This document shows positions 1-10,337 of a stretch of DNA of 64,000 bases, in pieces. The notes beneath the pieces were generated by a model. It worked only from the letters and a program-made list of their open reading frames with translations. It made no database searches and was not told where the DNA came from. Location: positions 30,076,421 through 30,140,420 of the forward strand of contig OW799233.1 in assembly GCA_941918925.1 (NCBI GenBank). The letters run 5' to 3'. Position 1 is the first letter of the stretch, and each line of letters opens with the position of its first letter. The stretch is from Phyto melanocephala. Taxonomy: Eukaryota > Arthropoda > Insecta > Diptera > Rhinophoridae. The position numbers and the translations under genes were made by a program.

Positions 1-832
1 GCAAGAGTTTCATCGTTTTTATCTACGTATGAAAAAAGAAAAATCATCAGAATTGCTTCTAATTCTGTCTTGTTCTTGGCAAAAATAAGAGCTCACGCTG
101 GAGTGCAAGAGAGCAAGTCATCAGCACGTAAAGTAATTAAAAGCTGTGAGTATCTTAAATATGGGAAATTACAAAACAAGCCACCACTTAATGCTCCTCG
201 TAAGAAATAGCGGCTTCAATTCGCAAAAGAGTATATGGCAAGGGATGGAAGGGACATAAATGACTGGAAAACCGTTGTATTTACGGATGAGAAGAAGTTT
301 AATTCGAATAGGCCTGATGGCTATAACTATTATTTCCATGATTTGCGCAAAGGAAAGCGATTTTTGAACCGACATCACAGTCGAGAGGAAGGCGTTTTGG
401 TATGGGGTGGCTGCATCGATCTTAAATTTCAACGTGAACAAATGACTGGTGCAAGCTATAAAACGTTATTGAAATCAACTTTTTCGAAGTTCAATAAACT
501 ATTTGGTTCCATATCTTGGATATTGTAACAGGATAATGCCCCTATACACAACGCCAGAGTAGTAAAGGAGTTCATTGCAAGCCAAAATGTTGATACCCTT
601 GACTGGCTACCCTATTCGACAGATCTAAACATTATCGAAAATGTTTGGGGTTTGGTTATCTCGTAAGGTGTATGAAGAAGGTAGACAATTTGATGACAAG
701 CAGTCACTAATTCTGGCCATTAAGGATGCTTGGAGTCAAGTTTCGTTGGATTACATAAATTCTCTTTATCTGTCAACGAAAACCCGTATATTTAAAGTTA
801 ATAAAAACAAAGGGGGTTTTAGCCATTACTAA
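1..832 (+). pseudogene. Tc1-like DD34E transposase, 5'-truncated by window edge, decayed
   Basis: This is the C-terminal two thirds of a Tc1-family transposase, the cut-and-paste enzyme acting at TA sites. Frame 1 is open from base 1 except for a TAG at 208-210 and a TAA at 526-528. After the third catalytic residue the reading shifts to frame 2 (around 641-660) and runs to a stop at 830-832. The DDE triad is visible: first Asp in the FTDEKKF motif (codon 286-288), second Asp in QDNAPIHNA (532-534), and Glu in NIIENVWG (637-639), with 34 residues between the second Asp and the Glu, the Tc1 signature. Two nonsense codons and a frameshift make it non-functional. The N-terminal paired-like DNA-binding domain lies outside the window, and I could not find a right terminal inverted repeat. 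Confidence 0.9.
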
Positions 833-1176
833 TCGTAAGTAAATAAAGCAATAATAAAGCAAAATAAATTTAAAAAAAAACAAGAAAAACTGTTTTTCAT
901 TATAATTAGTTAAAGTGTCTTTATTTAAGTGAACCAAAAAGAAAATAGCACATATCTGAACTTTTTTTATAAATTGCTCAGAAAAACTTCTTTAGTTAAG
1001 AAACTACTTTAATTTTTTTATATCTCAAGATGTCTAGCTTCCATTTTTATTTTAAAACTCTGCAATCGGTCAAAAATTGCAAAAGATACAAACTTCTGAA
1101 TATGGAATTTTACTGCCTTTAAATCAGTGAACCGGAGTGTATATATATTGTATATATGTAAAATGTAAAACATATA
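833..1176. other. A+T-rich spacer after the Tc1 remnant
   Basis: Contains AATAAA-like motifs directly after the transposase stop and probably the non-coding 3' part of the Tc1 element. No gene is seen. The last bases before 1177 are TA-rich and supplied the TA insertion site of the next element. Confidence 0.5.
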
Positions 1177-1178
1177 TA

Positions 1179-1361
1179 AAGGGTGTTTTTTTAAGCCCGA
1201 TAGAACTTGAAATTGTAAAAAATAACACAAAAAATTAAATTGTAATCAAAATTTTTTTTTTATTCGAAAGATCAATACGTGACATTAACATTTGAAAATG
1301 ATTTCGGGCATATGGGCACCGCGGCTGTTCTTGACGAAGCGCATTCTGGACGTCCAATTTT
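1179..1361 (+). repeat. Left arm of 183-bp inverted repeat
   Basis: Begins AAGGGTGTTTTTTTAAGCCC directly after TA. It pairs with 1917-2099 almost without mismatch and contains antisense transposase C-terminal coding sequence from about 1295 onward. Confidence 0.9.
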
Positions 1362-1993
1362 ATCGCAAAATTGTGTTAAGCGATGAGGCGCATTTTTGGC
1401 TTAACGGGTTTGTTAATAAGCAAAATTGCCGCATATGGAGCGAGACCAATCCACAAGAGACCCTACAGACTCCATTACATCCAGAAAAATGCACCGTTTG
1501 GTGCGGTTTTCACGCTGGTGGCATCATCGGACCTTATTTCTTCAAAAATGAGGCCGGAGCTCGCGTTACGGTCAATGGAGATCGTTACCGCACCATGATC
1601 AATGATTTTTTGTTTAAAAATATGGATGACATTGATCCGGAGGAGATGTGGTTTCAACAGGATGGCGCTACGTGCCATACGGCGAACGCAACCATCGACT
1701 TATTGAAATCAAAATTTGGCGATAAGTTGATTTCGAGAAATGGACCTGTCAATTGGCCTCCAAGGTCGTGCGATTTGACACCTCTCGATTATTTCCTGTG
1801 GGGCTACGTGAAGTCACTGGTTTATGCTGATAAACCAGCAACAATTGACGCCTTGGAGGCCAGCATTGTTCGTGTTATTCGTGACATACGGCCAGCAGTG
1901 CTCGAAAAAGTGGCCCAAAATTGGACGTCCAGAATGCGCTTCGTCAAGAACAGCCGCGGTGCCCATATGCCCGAAATCATTTTCAAATGTTAA
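1292..1993 (+). pseudogene. DD41D transposase, N-terminally truncated, catalytic core open
   Basis: A 233-codon open frame. The first ~23 residues are not native: they are the antisense reading of the inverted 3' end. Genuine transposase begins near residue 25. The catalytic core is complete and uninterrupted: first Asp at residue 31 (VLSDEAHF), second Asp at 124 (WFQQDGATCHTA), third Asp at 166 (DLTPLDYFLWGY), with 41 residues between the last two. That spacing defines the rosa/DD41D group of the IS630-Tc1-mariner superfamily. The C-terminus (RGAHMPEIIFK) is native. The N-terminal helix-turn-helix region needed to bind the ends is missing, so no autonomous activity is expected. The absence of stops in ~200 codons suggests recent loss of function. 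Confidence 0.9.
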
Positions 1994-2099
1994 TGTCACG
2001 TATTGATCTTTCGAATAAAAAAAAAATTTTGATTACAATTTAATTTTTTGTGTTATTTTTTACAGTTTCAAGTTCTATCGGGCTTAAAAAAACACCCTT
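1917..2099 (+). repeat. Right arm of 183-bp inverted repeat
   Basis: Native right end of the DD41D element: the final ~25 codons of the transposase, stop codon, A-rich 3' UTR and terminal ACACCCTT before the TA duplication. Confidence 0.9.
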
Positions 2100-2101
2100 T
2101 A

Positions 2102-3343
2102 CATTTATTATAAACTCTGAGTAAACAACAGAAAGTTTATTCTTTAAGCCAAATAAAATTTAAAGAAAGAATTTAAATTTTTAAAGTCTACCCTATTAAT
2201 GTTTTCTACCATTTCGCTTTCCCTACATATTTAATATAAACAAAAGTATTTGACTCGGTGTTTAAAACATTCGACTGTCTAAAATTTTTAGTCATACTAC
2301 GTACTTTTATGACAACAACAAAAGTTTGTAGTTACATTCCAAAACTATAGAATGGTTTTGAAATACATGCAACATATGTTATACAATATTTTAGAAATTG
2401 TTAAAAGTTTTTAGTTATCCCAGTACAAAAGGTAAAAAAGAGTAGAATATTTTATAAAAATTTTTAAAAGCCATAGGAAAGAACTACATATTTACAATGT
2501 AAATGTCTAGAACATAAAATAAATAAAAAATTCTCTACCATTATTTGAAAAAATTTTAAAATAAATATTTATTGTAAGTCGAGAATTTTTGTGTAATTTA
2601 ATAATTGCTATGTAAGAAATACAAAAAAAGAATAAAATAATGTAGATTTCTGTTAGCTTATGAAATTTTGAGAGTTTGTTAAGCATGAAATTCCTTAATT
2701 TTTAAATTCGTTTTTATGCCTTTAGGGTATTATTTTATTTTCAGTTGTAACATATTTTGTTTAACTGAAAAGGTAAATTTTAAAGTAAGCCAAGCAGATA
2801 AATAAAGTATAAGTATACGAGCAGGTGCCAGAACAATTTAATATTAAAAAGTTCTTGAAGTTTTTAAGATAATTGAACGCTGCTTCATAAATAAATGTTT
2901 TGTTTTCGGAGTTTTAGGTCTCAGGTGTGTCAATATTAAAAATTATGTACTGAGTAGTTTGAAATATATGTGGTATGACCATAAAATTTTATGAAAAAAG
3001 AATTTTAAACAACTTAAGATCTTCTTGATTTATGATAGTGTTGAAAAAAAATGAGCGATATGTATTTTTCTGGGAATTTCAGGATAGAGTTTTAATTTTA
3101 TTCATAACATCTGTATAGGGTTATAGATGTGGTAGTAGATTTATTAACAATTCAAATTTTTATAAGATAAGGAAATACCATGTTCCCAATATGTACAATG
3201 TCATTGTCTTTAGTTCAATGTGATCATAATTTTTGCCTTTTAAAATAGTTGTTGGTACGTGGCGAATTAAAAAATATTGCTCTCTCGGATGAGAAAAAAT
3301 ATGTATATCGCAGTTCACGAAAATGTTTGCTTACGAGAGATAA
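2102..3343. other. A+T-rich intergenic, no feature recognised
   Basis: No open frame of note, no inverted-repeat element and no tandem repeat seen. Its right limit is the TTAA at 3344-3347. Confidence 0.5.
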
Positions 3344-3347
3344 TTAA

Positions 3348-4440
3348 CCCTTGTGTTAATACCCGGGTACCGGGGTACCCATCTAGGTATATTTACATGA
3401 AAAAAATTTATTAACAATTAAATTTTTAAACAAGCTTCTGGATCGTTGTAATTTAACTTAAAATAAAGCGAATGAAGATTCTAGATTTAATTTTTTGCTC
3501 CGTTTATATTAAAAAAAAATTTGCTGAAACTTGAAACATCGCAACATGCTCACCTGGGTACCCCGGTATCCAATACAAATTGTATGGGAAATAATAATCA
3601 AAAACTATTAGATTGTTCAGCACAAACATTCAGCTCGGCTTTTCCGAGTTTCGCTGGTGCATTTTTCTATTTGCTTGTAGCACACGTGACAAGATGATGT
3701 AACTTTTTTCTTCCTGTTTTATCCAGTTTTTTAATATATTAGAAGCCTCTGCAATGGGTCATACTTGGCAATCCAAAATTTCAATGGCAATTTTGGTTGT
3801 ATAATTGCGCATAACTTGAGGAAGTTGTTCAGATAGCTTACGCATAAATAGGCGTCTCTCAGTTTTTTTTTTCTTCACAATCATTTTATTGTTCTCACAG
3901 TAAGTAATGTATGATGCTAGTGAAGCCATATCTTGAAGTTATAAATTGGGTAAACCCTAAACGACCTCTATAAGGATACATTTGTTCATCCATTGTTTAA
4001 TTTGCACTAGGCTTATACATGTGGGATAAGTTTGTGTTCAACATTGTCCATAAGTCACGAATTGGAGCAGCCTTATCATTATTTTTACGACGTGTATTTT
4101 TGTCATCAAATTTGAAAAAGCGTATTATGTTGTGGAATCTGTTGAGTCCTATTTTCGCGCGGTACAGTGGATATAAATTTGAATGGGACATGTCTGAAGT
4201 ATGGGTGTATTGGAATTATTCACACCAGCATAAATCAGGTTATCAAAAAACGAAAAAATTTCTATTTTAGTTACAGGCTTGCACTGACGCTGAGAATTGG
4301 GATGATCAACGTTATAAGCTGCATAGATAGACATTGCTTTTTTATTTGTGTGTCGAGCAATAATATCTACAAAATTTTCGTTGAAGACAATTTTAAAGGT
4401 TTCACTTTGATATGAAATTTTGGCCGTTATGCAATTCAAA
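3348..4440 (-). mobile_element. piggyBac-like transposon remnant
   Basis: The 3' end (low coordinates) is preserved: TTAA at 3344-3347 is followed by CCCTTGTGTTAATACCCGGG, matching the piggyBac rule of a TTAA target and termini beginning CCC. A second copy of the G+C-rich motif lies in opposite orientation near 3550-3570 (CTGGGTACCCCGGTATCC), an internal subterminal inverted repeat as seen in piggyBac elements. Minus-strand transposase remnants fill 3617-4440. I could not find the other end (GGG-TTAA) above 4440, so the 5' boundary is uncertain and the element is probably truncated. Confidence 0.75.
3617..4440 (-). pseudogene. piggyBac-like transposase, internally deleted
   Basis: Minus-strand pieces align to successive parts of a piggyBac transposase (DDE_Tnp_1_7 family). 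Around 4150-4440 is an N-proximal segment with PVTKIEIFSFFDNLIYAGV. At 3997-4190 lies the hallmark block FHNIIRFFKFDDKNTRRKN followed by KAAPIRDLWTMLNTN. Then comes MDEQMYPYRGRLGFTQF near 3935-3990, and the frame jumps straight to a C-terminal segment (ASLASYITYCENNK and on). The central catalytic region between these is missing. The carboxyl end (about 3617-3690) keeps a Cys-rich motif beginning SCHVCYKQIEKC, the usual cysteine-rich C-terminal domain. Frameshifts, an in-frame stop before MDEQM and the central deletion make it dead. Confidence 0.85.
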
Positions 4441-7400
4441 GTTAAAAATTTATTTTTTATAAAATACTATTTGATATTTTTAATGTTTATTTTCGTTCAT
4501 AAAATGGCTTTCGAAATCACCAGATACAAATCCGATTGGCTTTTCTATCTGGACCATTTTGGAGTCCAAGGTTAGTCCTAGAAAATATGCCACTATGATT
4601 GCGTTGAAGAAAGCAGTTGTACAGAAATGAGCCAAAAGAAAAAGATCGTAGCTGTATAGCATTTTAAACGTTTGAAGGTCATAGTTAAGGTAAAAGGTGG
4701 TCACATCGAGATAAAGTGATTTATTTAACAGCCTTAAAAGTATGCACACTTAGATTATTAAGAGTCAAAAATGCCACCAAATTTATTGACATTCTGCTTA
4801 AAAAATAAAAGTAAATAATATTCCTGTTTTAACATAGATATCTAGAGGAATAATGTATCTATTTACTACTATAAATCAACTAAAGGTCATTGGAAGAAAG
4901 TTAAACATATGTATTTTTTTTGTTTTGCAAGTGTCTCAGATTTTTTTTGTCTCCAAGAAGTTTTATCGTATAATGAAATAGTCATAAGACACATAAATTC
5001 TTTCATAAAAATATGCAATTCTTTTGAGCTTTTATTATAAACGATAACTTTTTCAATTTCAATAATTAATGTTATTTTATAATGCTTAAATATAAATTAA
5101 AAAAACAATAAATTTAAAAATTTTAAATTTCATACTGTCACCTTTAAGTTTTCAGCTTTTAATTTCATAGAAATTTTGAAACTTTAGTGTTATGAGCGCA
5201 TCTCAATACATGCAAAGCTTATGCAGAGAAACAAAACATTTAAAAGTTTTTGAATTGAATACTAAAATCTACATTTATGATAGAGTTTGCTAAGGATTTC
5301 ATAAATCATGTCTATGCCAACACAAGCATACAAAATCATAAACCCAAAGTGTCGACATAACCAAGACCTGCATCATTGCATTTATGGGGAGGATTTTGTA
5401 TGGATACACAGTAGGTATATACAGTATGTATATACAGTATGTCTAATGTATGTAAAGCACGGTAATATATGACACTTTATTATTTTTAAAATAATATTTA
5501 AGTAAATTTTAATTAAAAGTTATTTAACCTTAACCTGTGCGAGTTGTGCTGCCCTCTTCAAGTTATAGAGAAAATCGAAAATTAATGCAGAAATTTCTAC
5601 AGGGATGTCAGTATAGAAAAGCTAAGGAATTGTAGATAGTATCTGTTATTATATCTTTCATTTTTGTCTCTATTGCTTCTATTAAAACTGAATATTAAAT
5701 CAATTGACAAATCAATTAATTTTAACTGATGGTCTAAAGTAGAAAACAAATAAGTTATCGATTTCAAATATATTTTTTATAAATAATAAAAAAAAATTTA
5801 AGCATTTACTTCATTCGAAATTAGAAAACTTTTTAAATTCTATTTAAAAATATTTAAATTTCTGTTAGGCTCTAACACGATGTCTTTCGAAAAAACTTTT
5901 GTGCATGTCCAAAAAATATAGAACACGCCATATGGTGTGCTTGTTAAGTTGTATGAAGGAAATGAAAAGCATTTCTTGGTTTGATGCGTAATTGGGACAC
6001 AAAAATACTATTTGATCTCACAAGTATACCAAATACTAACACATTGTAGCATACAAAGAAAATGCCATAATGGCAGCAAAAAAGAGAACATGTTTTAAAA
6101 ATTCAAAATAGGAAAAATACTCTATAACAGCAAAAATGAAACATTCTTTCCTTAAAAGCCTTGCTCAATGCAAAAAGAAATAATAATGAAAACTTCCGCA
6201 ATAGGACATTATACTTGTAGTGTTTTTATATATATATTTTTTTTTTAAATTTAATACTACTGCATTTTTTCTCGACTCCTTTTTATATTTTTTCCCAGAT
6301 TTTTTGCGAATTAAACAGGCATAAACGCATATGTGTTTGAACAGAACAAACTCTTTTGAAAAATTGCCAATAATTTTGCAAAATTTGTACTAAATGGCAA
6401 ACAAATATAAAGAGAACAATTTTAAAGAACGAAATTATAAAAAATATGCTTTCGAGCCAAAGACAAACAAATCAACATTATTTTTAGAGTAAAAGAAGAA
6501 GATGTATGTGTATAAGAAACTAAAAAATCTTCTTTTATTGTTGCTTAAGGCAAGATTTTGTTTCATATTTTACTTCTCACAGATATACATACACAAAAAC
6601 ACTTACATATAGTATAATAAATAATAAGAATTTCGGTTTCTTTGAAAATATTTAACTAACTATTATCAGTACACACTTGATATATGTACGTACAGATTAT
6701 ATATATGTTTATGCCTCTGTATACACGCACACATATACATATTTCTTAATATGACTGCAAGCCATATACAAATAATATAATTTTTTTCATTTTCCTTTAT
6801 CCACAAATAGCAAACTTTTGAAATTTTTTTTTCTTTTCAGTATACTTTACTTACAGTTCTTGCTAAGTTGCATACATTTAAGGCTAATTAATTGCTTTGC
6901 ATTTATTATAAGCCATAAACCAGCAACATAAGAAAAAGATATTGTGGTCATTAAAATGTATGAAGGTAGTAGTTGAAATACCAACACCCAGTCTTGTTCC
7001 GCCGTGAGCAATAAGATACCAGACACTTTTGTTATTTGTAAGATACATAAAGGTAGTAAAAAAAATATTCTTTATAAGTAAAAGAACAATTAATTAACAG
7101 TAAAACAAAAGGGGAAAATTATAATCAAGAGTAAAAACTAAAAATACCAACTTTGCAAAAAGTCTCAAGAACTTAGTAAAGTTATAGTCAGGGATGAAAG
7201 TTCATGCAGCTGCATGTTTTATGTTTAGTCTGAGAACAAGGGTAATAAAATATTTTTAAGTTAGTTATGGTTGAAAGAGAGGGAAATTAAAAAGTCCAAA
7301 CCCACAATAGATATACACGTATGCCCAAATTTTCATACTGTGCGCTCAATGAAATTGAAAATTTCCCATAAGTTTAGGACCATAATTCTAAACTCATTCA

Positions 7401-8100
7401 GCTCCTTTCATTTAATTTCTTATGGATTTCCAATTTCAATTGTTTCGGTTAAGTATTTGTGTCTAATACTACCAAAGAAAGTACATAGACAAAGATAGTG
7501 TTCCATAAGTTCATCCTTATAAAATCTTTACACTTGTTAATTTTTTAAGTATTGTCCTACTAAGCTTTAGGATCTCCGTTGATTTCTCAAGACTTAGGTC
7601 ACACCATAGTAAGTTCGTGACCTTAGCGACAGCAGTATTTTGCCACCTTCTGACGTGTTCTTTCATCGCACAAATTTGAGGTTAATTTTTGTACCTTGGA
7701 AAGTCTTTAGCATTTTCCGAAGTCATGGTATTCAAGAATGATCCATTTTGTATAATTTGTCGCCTTCTTCGTTGTCGATTATCCGGTGACGGCGTGCCAA
7801 CCATACAATGTCTAAATGTTCACAACTTGCATGTCAGCTTACTGCTGTTTTGTATTGCAGGACACTCGAATATTCAATTCGTTTTTTCATTAGGATTTTT
7901 GTAACTGATTTACTGTGTGTACGAATACAAATCGAAGCTCTACGTTATTGTCATAAACTCATCTTGGAAGACAGTATTAAGGTCTAGTAGATGAACATAT
8001 TTTTATACTTGTTTCGGTTTATGTCTTAAAAACCCATTATGATTTGGTCACCAATCTTCAATCTGTTCGTACAAAAATCGATGCTTTAAGTATGTTAAGA

Positions 8101-8104
<4 letters not shown>
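4441..8104. other. A+T-rich intergenic, no gene recognised
   Basis: Several 60-90 codon frames occur (for example 4480-4749 minus, 7271-7498 plus, 7689-7904 plus), but none shows a recognisable motif or coding-like composition. TATGTA/CATA-type simple-sequence tracts occur near 5410-5450 and 6590-6750. Confidence 0.5.

Positions 8105-8130
<26 letters not shown>
8105..8130 (+). repeat. (AC)n dinucleotide microsatellite
   Basis: About 13 uninterrupted AC repeats. Confidence 0.95.
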
Positions 8131-8131
<1 letters not shown>

Positions 8132-9660
8132 TTCATTTATTTATTAATTTATTATTTAATGTTTACTAACATACATTCATTCATTTTGTAATGGTTTTTC
8201 TTGTGTAGTGTTGTATAAGTTCCCTATAGCCTTTGGTTATTTTTCGTAGCTGTCACGGTTTCAGCGGATTTGCAAGGCGTTCAAAGGAACTGCCGAATTG
8301 TTTTTGAGACTTTTGATTAAAACACAAGGCAGGTTGTTGCCGAATTAGTATTGTAATTCAAGTCTGATTTTATTTAATTTTACTTGTTTTTATATACTAA
8401 ATTTGAAATTAATTCTTAACCTTTCTAACTTATTATACTTGTTGACAAAGTTCTATTTGTCTTTATCGGTACCATGGATATATCAAGATTTACTCTGTCC
8501 GTAATTGTACTAGCCAATCAGAATGTTGGTATTTGTAAATGTACTCATTAACATCAAAACACTCAATGTGGTTTGTTTGCATTCTGATTGAGTAATTTGT
8601 ATTCATTTGCATGCATACTTGTCCTACTTATATTCTAGTAAATGTGAGTTAATTGATAAATGCAGTTATTTGATCTTTTGTATACCCTACTTTAATTTGG
8701 ATTGTATGTATGAATTTCAGAGTGGACAATGTGTGTGCAGAAGACACTTGTGAGGTACACTACAATGTACTTATTATTTTATTTTGTTTGCATTAACCAA
8801 TTTCTTACACAATATTATGTTTAAATTTTTATTTTGTCAACTTTTTGTCAAATTTTGTCATTTCAAGTTCATTAACCATTGCTCGTGAAAAGTGCATTAG
8901 TTTTATTTTCATATATAAAGTTCATTTACACCACTTAAAAAGTAGGTAATTTGTTTTGTTTTAAATAAACAATTTTATTATTTTATTATTCATTTGTTAT
9001 TATTCTTAAGCTAAGCATTTTATTATTAATAAATTTTATATAAAAGAAAGTAAATAATAAAGATCAATCAGTCGTCTTTTAGTAAGCAAAACAATTTGTT
9101 TTAATCTGACGGCTTCCTTCAAGTCCCAAGTACTTGCAAGGAATATTGTGCAATTTAGTGCCAGTTCAAATTTATGTACTTCTAATCTTAGTTAATTTAT
9201 TCCATTCTTTCTCTGGTATTTTGGTGATTCAGTTAACTCTCTCATACTTTATTGGGATTTTGTCCCTTATAAAATTTTTGATACTCTCCATCAATAAAAT
9301 ATCAATTGTTTTTAATTTTCTAGTTTTATGATATCTCACTTGCTGTTTGCCTATTGCCATTAAGCTGGTAGCGGCCAAGGCTGCATCATATGTCACCTGT
9401 AGCTCAATCAATAGTCATTTCTATTGTAGTTGATTTAAGCCTTAGAAATGAGGTGTCTAGGTATCGATATGTTAAGATTATTCTATTCAGGTATTAAATT
9501 ACCTCCACATAATTTTTTTTAAAATCAATCTTACTCAGAAATATACAGAAACATTTCTAGTTGGTGCTTTTTATGTAAAAATTTTGTTTAGGCCTCAACA
9601 AAAATTAAATAAATTTATAACAATAGCGAGTAATGTATGAAATACATGCTTAAAAAAATG
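8131..9660. other. A+T-rich intergenic, no gene recognised
   Basis: No motif-bearing reading frame and no inverted-repeat element seen on either strand. Confidence 0.5.
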
Positions 9661-10109
9661 TAGTGGACAGTCGCCCTTCCGCCGTGTGGAGCGGTTTTAC
9701 ACTCTTATGAATTTGATCCTTCGGCTTTGCAATAGCCCTTGGCAAGTCATAAGAACTTAAAGCACCACCTTCGCTAAACTAAAAATTCCAGGACAAGATT
9801 TTTTACTACGTATTTATTTATACATCACTTTAAATTGTGTCCATGAATGCTGTGATACTACATGTTCTGGCAGAAATTTTTAAATTAATGAAGCTAACGC
9901 TTAAACTTCCTAGAGCCGAAAGCTTAAGTGAAACCGGCGGTTAGAATCCATGAGAGTTGAGATTCCCCGAGCCCGTCAAATGGCTGATTGTATATTATAC
10001 CTTTTATAAGCGAAACGAAACAGCTGCTCTGGTAAAAAAACCGGCAAGTTAGGTGTTGTAACTGATAACCATTGATATGTAATTTATTTTTTTTAGCAGT
10101 TTACAGACT
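9661..10109. other. Two G+C-richer islets beside the LTR element, identity unknown
   Basis: Short stretches at about 9662-9780 and 9910-10060 have higher G+C and less repetitive composition than the surrounding DNA. They lack a long reading frame. They look like fragments of a structured RNA gene or an old element, but I cannot name them. The LTR retrotransposon inserted just to the right. Confidence 0.4.
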
Positions 10110-10114
10110 GGTAT
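10110..10114. repeat. Target-site duplication GGTAT (left copy)
   Basis: GGTAT directly precedes the LTR beginning TGTAAT. The same 5 bases follow the other LTR at 14710-14714. A 5-bp duplication is typical of Ty3/gypsy integrase. Confidence 0.92.
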
Positions 10115-10318
10115 TGTAATAATATTAAATAAAACACGGGGTTTTCTATTTTCATAAGTTCAGGTTTACTTAAATATAATAAACTGTGTTTTCTGTAATC
10201 AAAAGCTTTATAAGAAAACGTGGTGTTCTGCTTTCTGTATCTAACTGAAACTCACTGCTGCACTGCTTGAACAATCACTCGATGTCGCCGGTGATGCCAG
10301 ACTGTATATATTATGACA
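10115..10318 (-). repeat. 3' LTR (204 bp)
   Basis: Same length and, by eye, the same sequence as 14506-14709. It lies downstream of gag-pol on the minus strand, bounded by TG and CA. Confidence 0.95.
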
Positions 10319-10334
10319 TCCCCTTTGTTTTCCA
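10319..10334 (-). other. Polypurine tract
   Basis: On the minus strand this reads TGGAAAACAAAGGGGA, immediately before the 3' LTR. It is the expected primer site for plus-strand DNA synthesis. Confidence 0.8.
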
Positions 10335-10337
10335 AAA

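Larger units (their letters stand above)
1179..2099 (+). mobile_element. DD41D (rosa-like) mariner transposon, snap-back rearranged
   Basis: A 921-bp element flanked by TA at 1177-1178 and 2100-2101. Its ends are unusually long inverted repeats, 183 bp each (1179-1361 and 1917-2099), and I saw only one mismatch by eye. The left arm does not look like a native 5' end. It is a reversed copy of the right end, including the last ~23 codons of the transposase gene. The element has therefore lost its 5' UTR, start codon and N-terminal DNA-binding domain and replaced them with a mirror image of its 3' end. The intact TA flanks suggest that the rearranged form itself moved, or that the rearrangement arose during transposition. 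Confidence 0.88.

Noticed and set aside
7271..7904. Two frames of 71-75 codons considered as genes or retroelement fragments
   Set aside because: No motif recognised on either strand.
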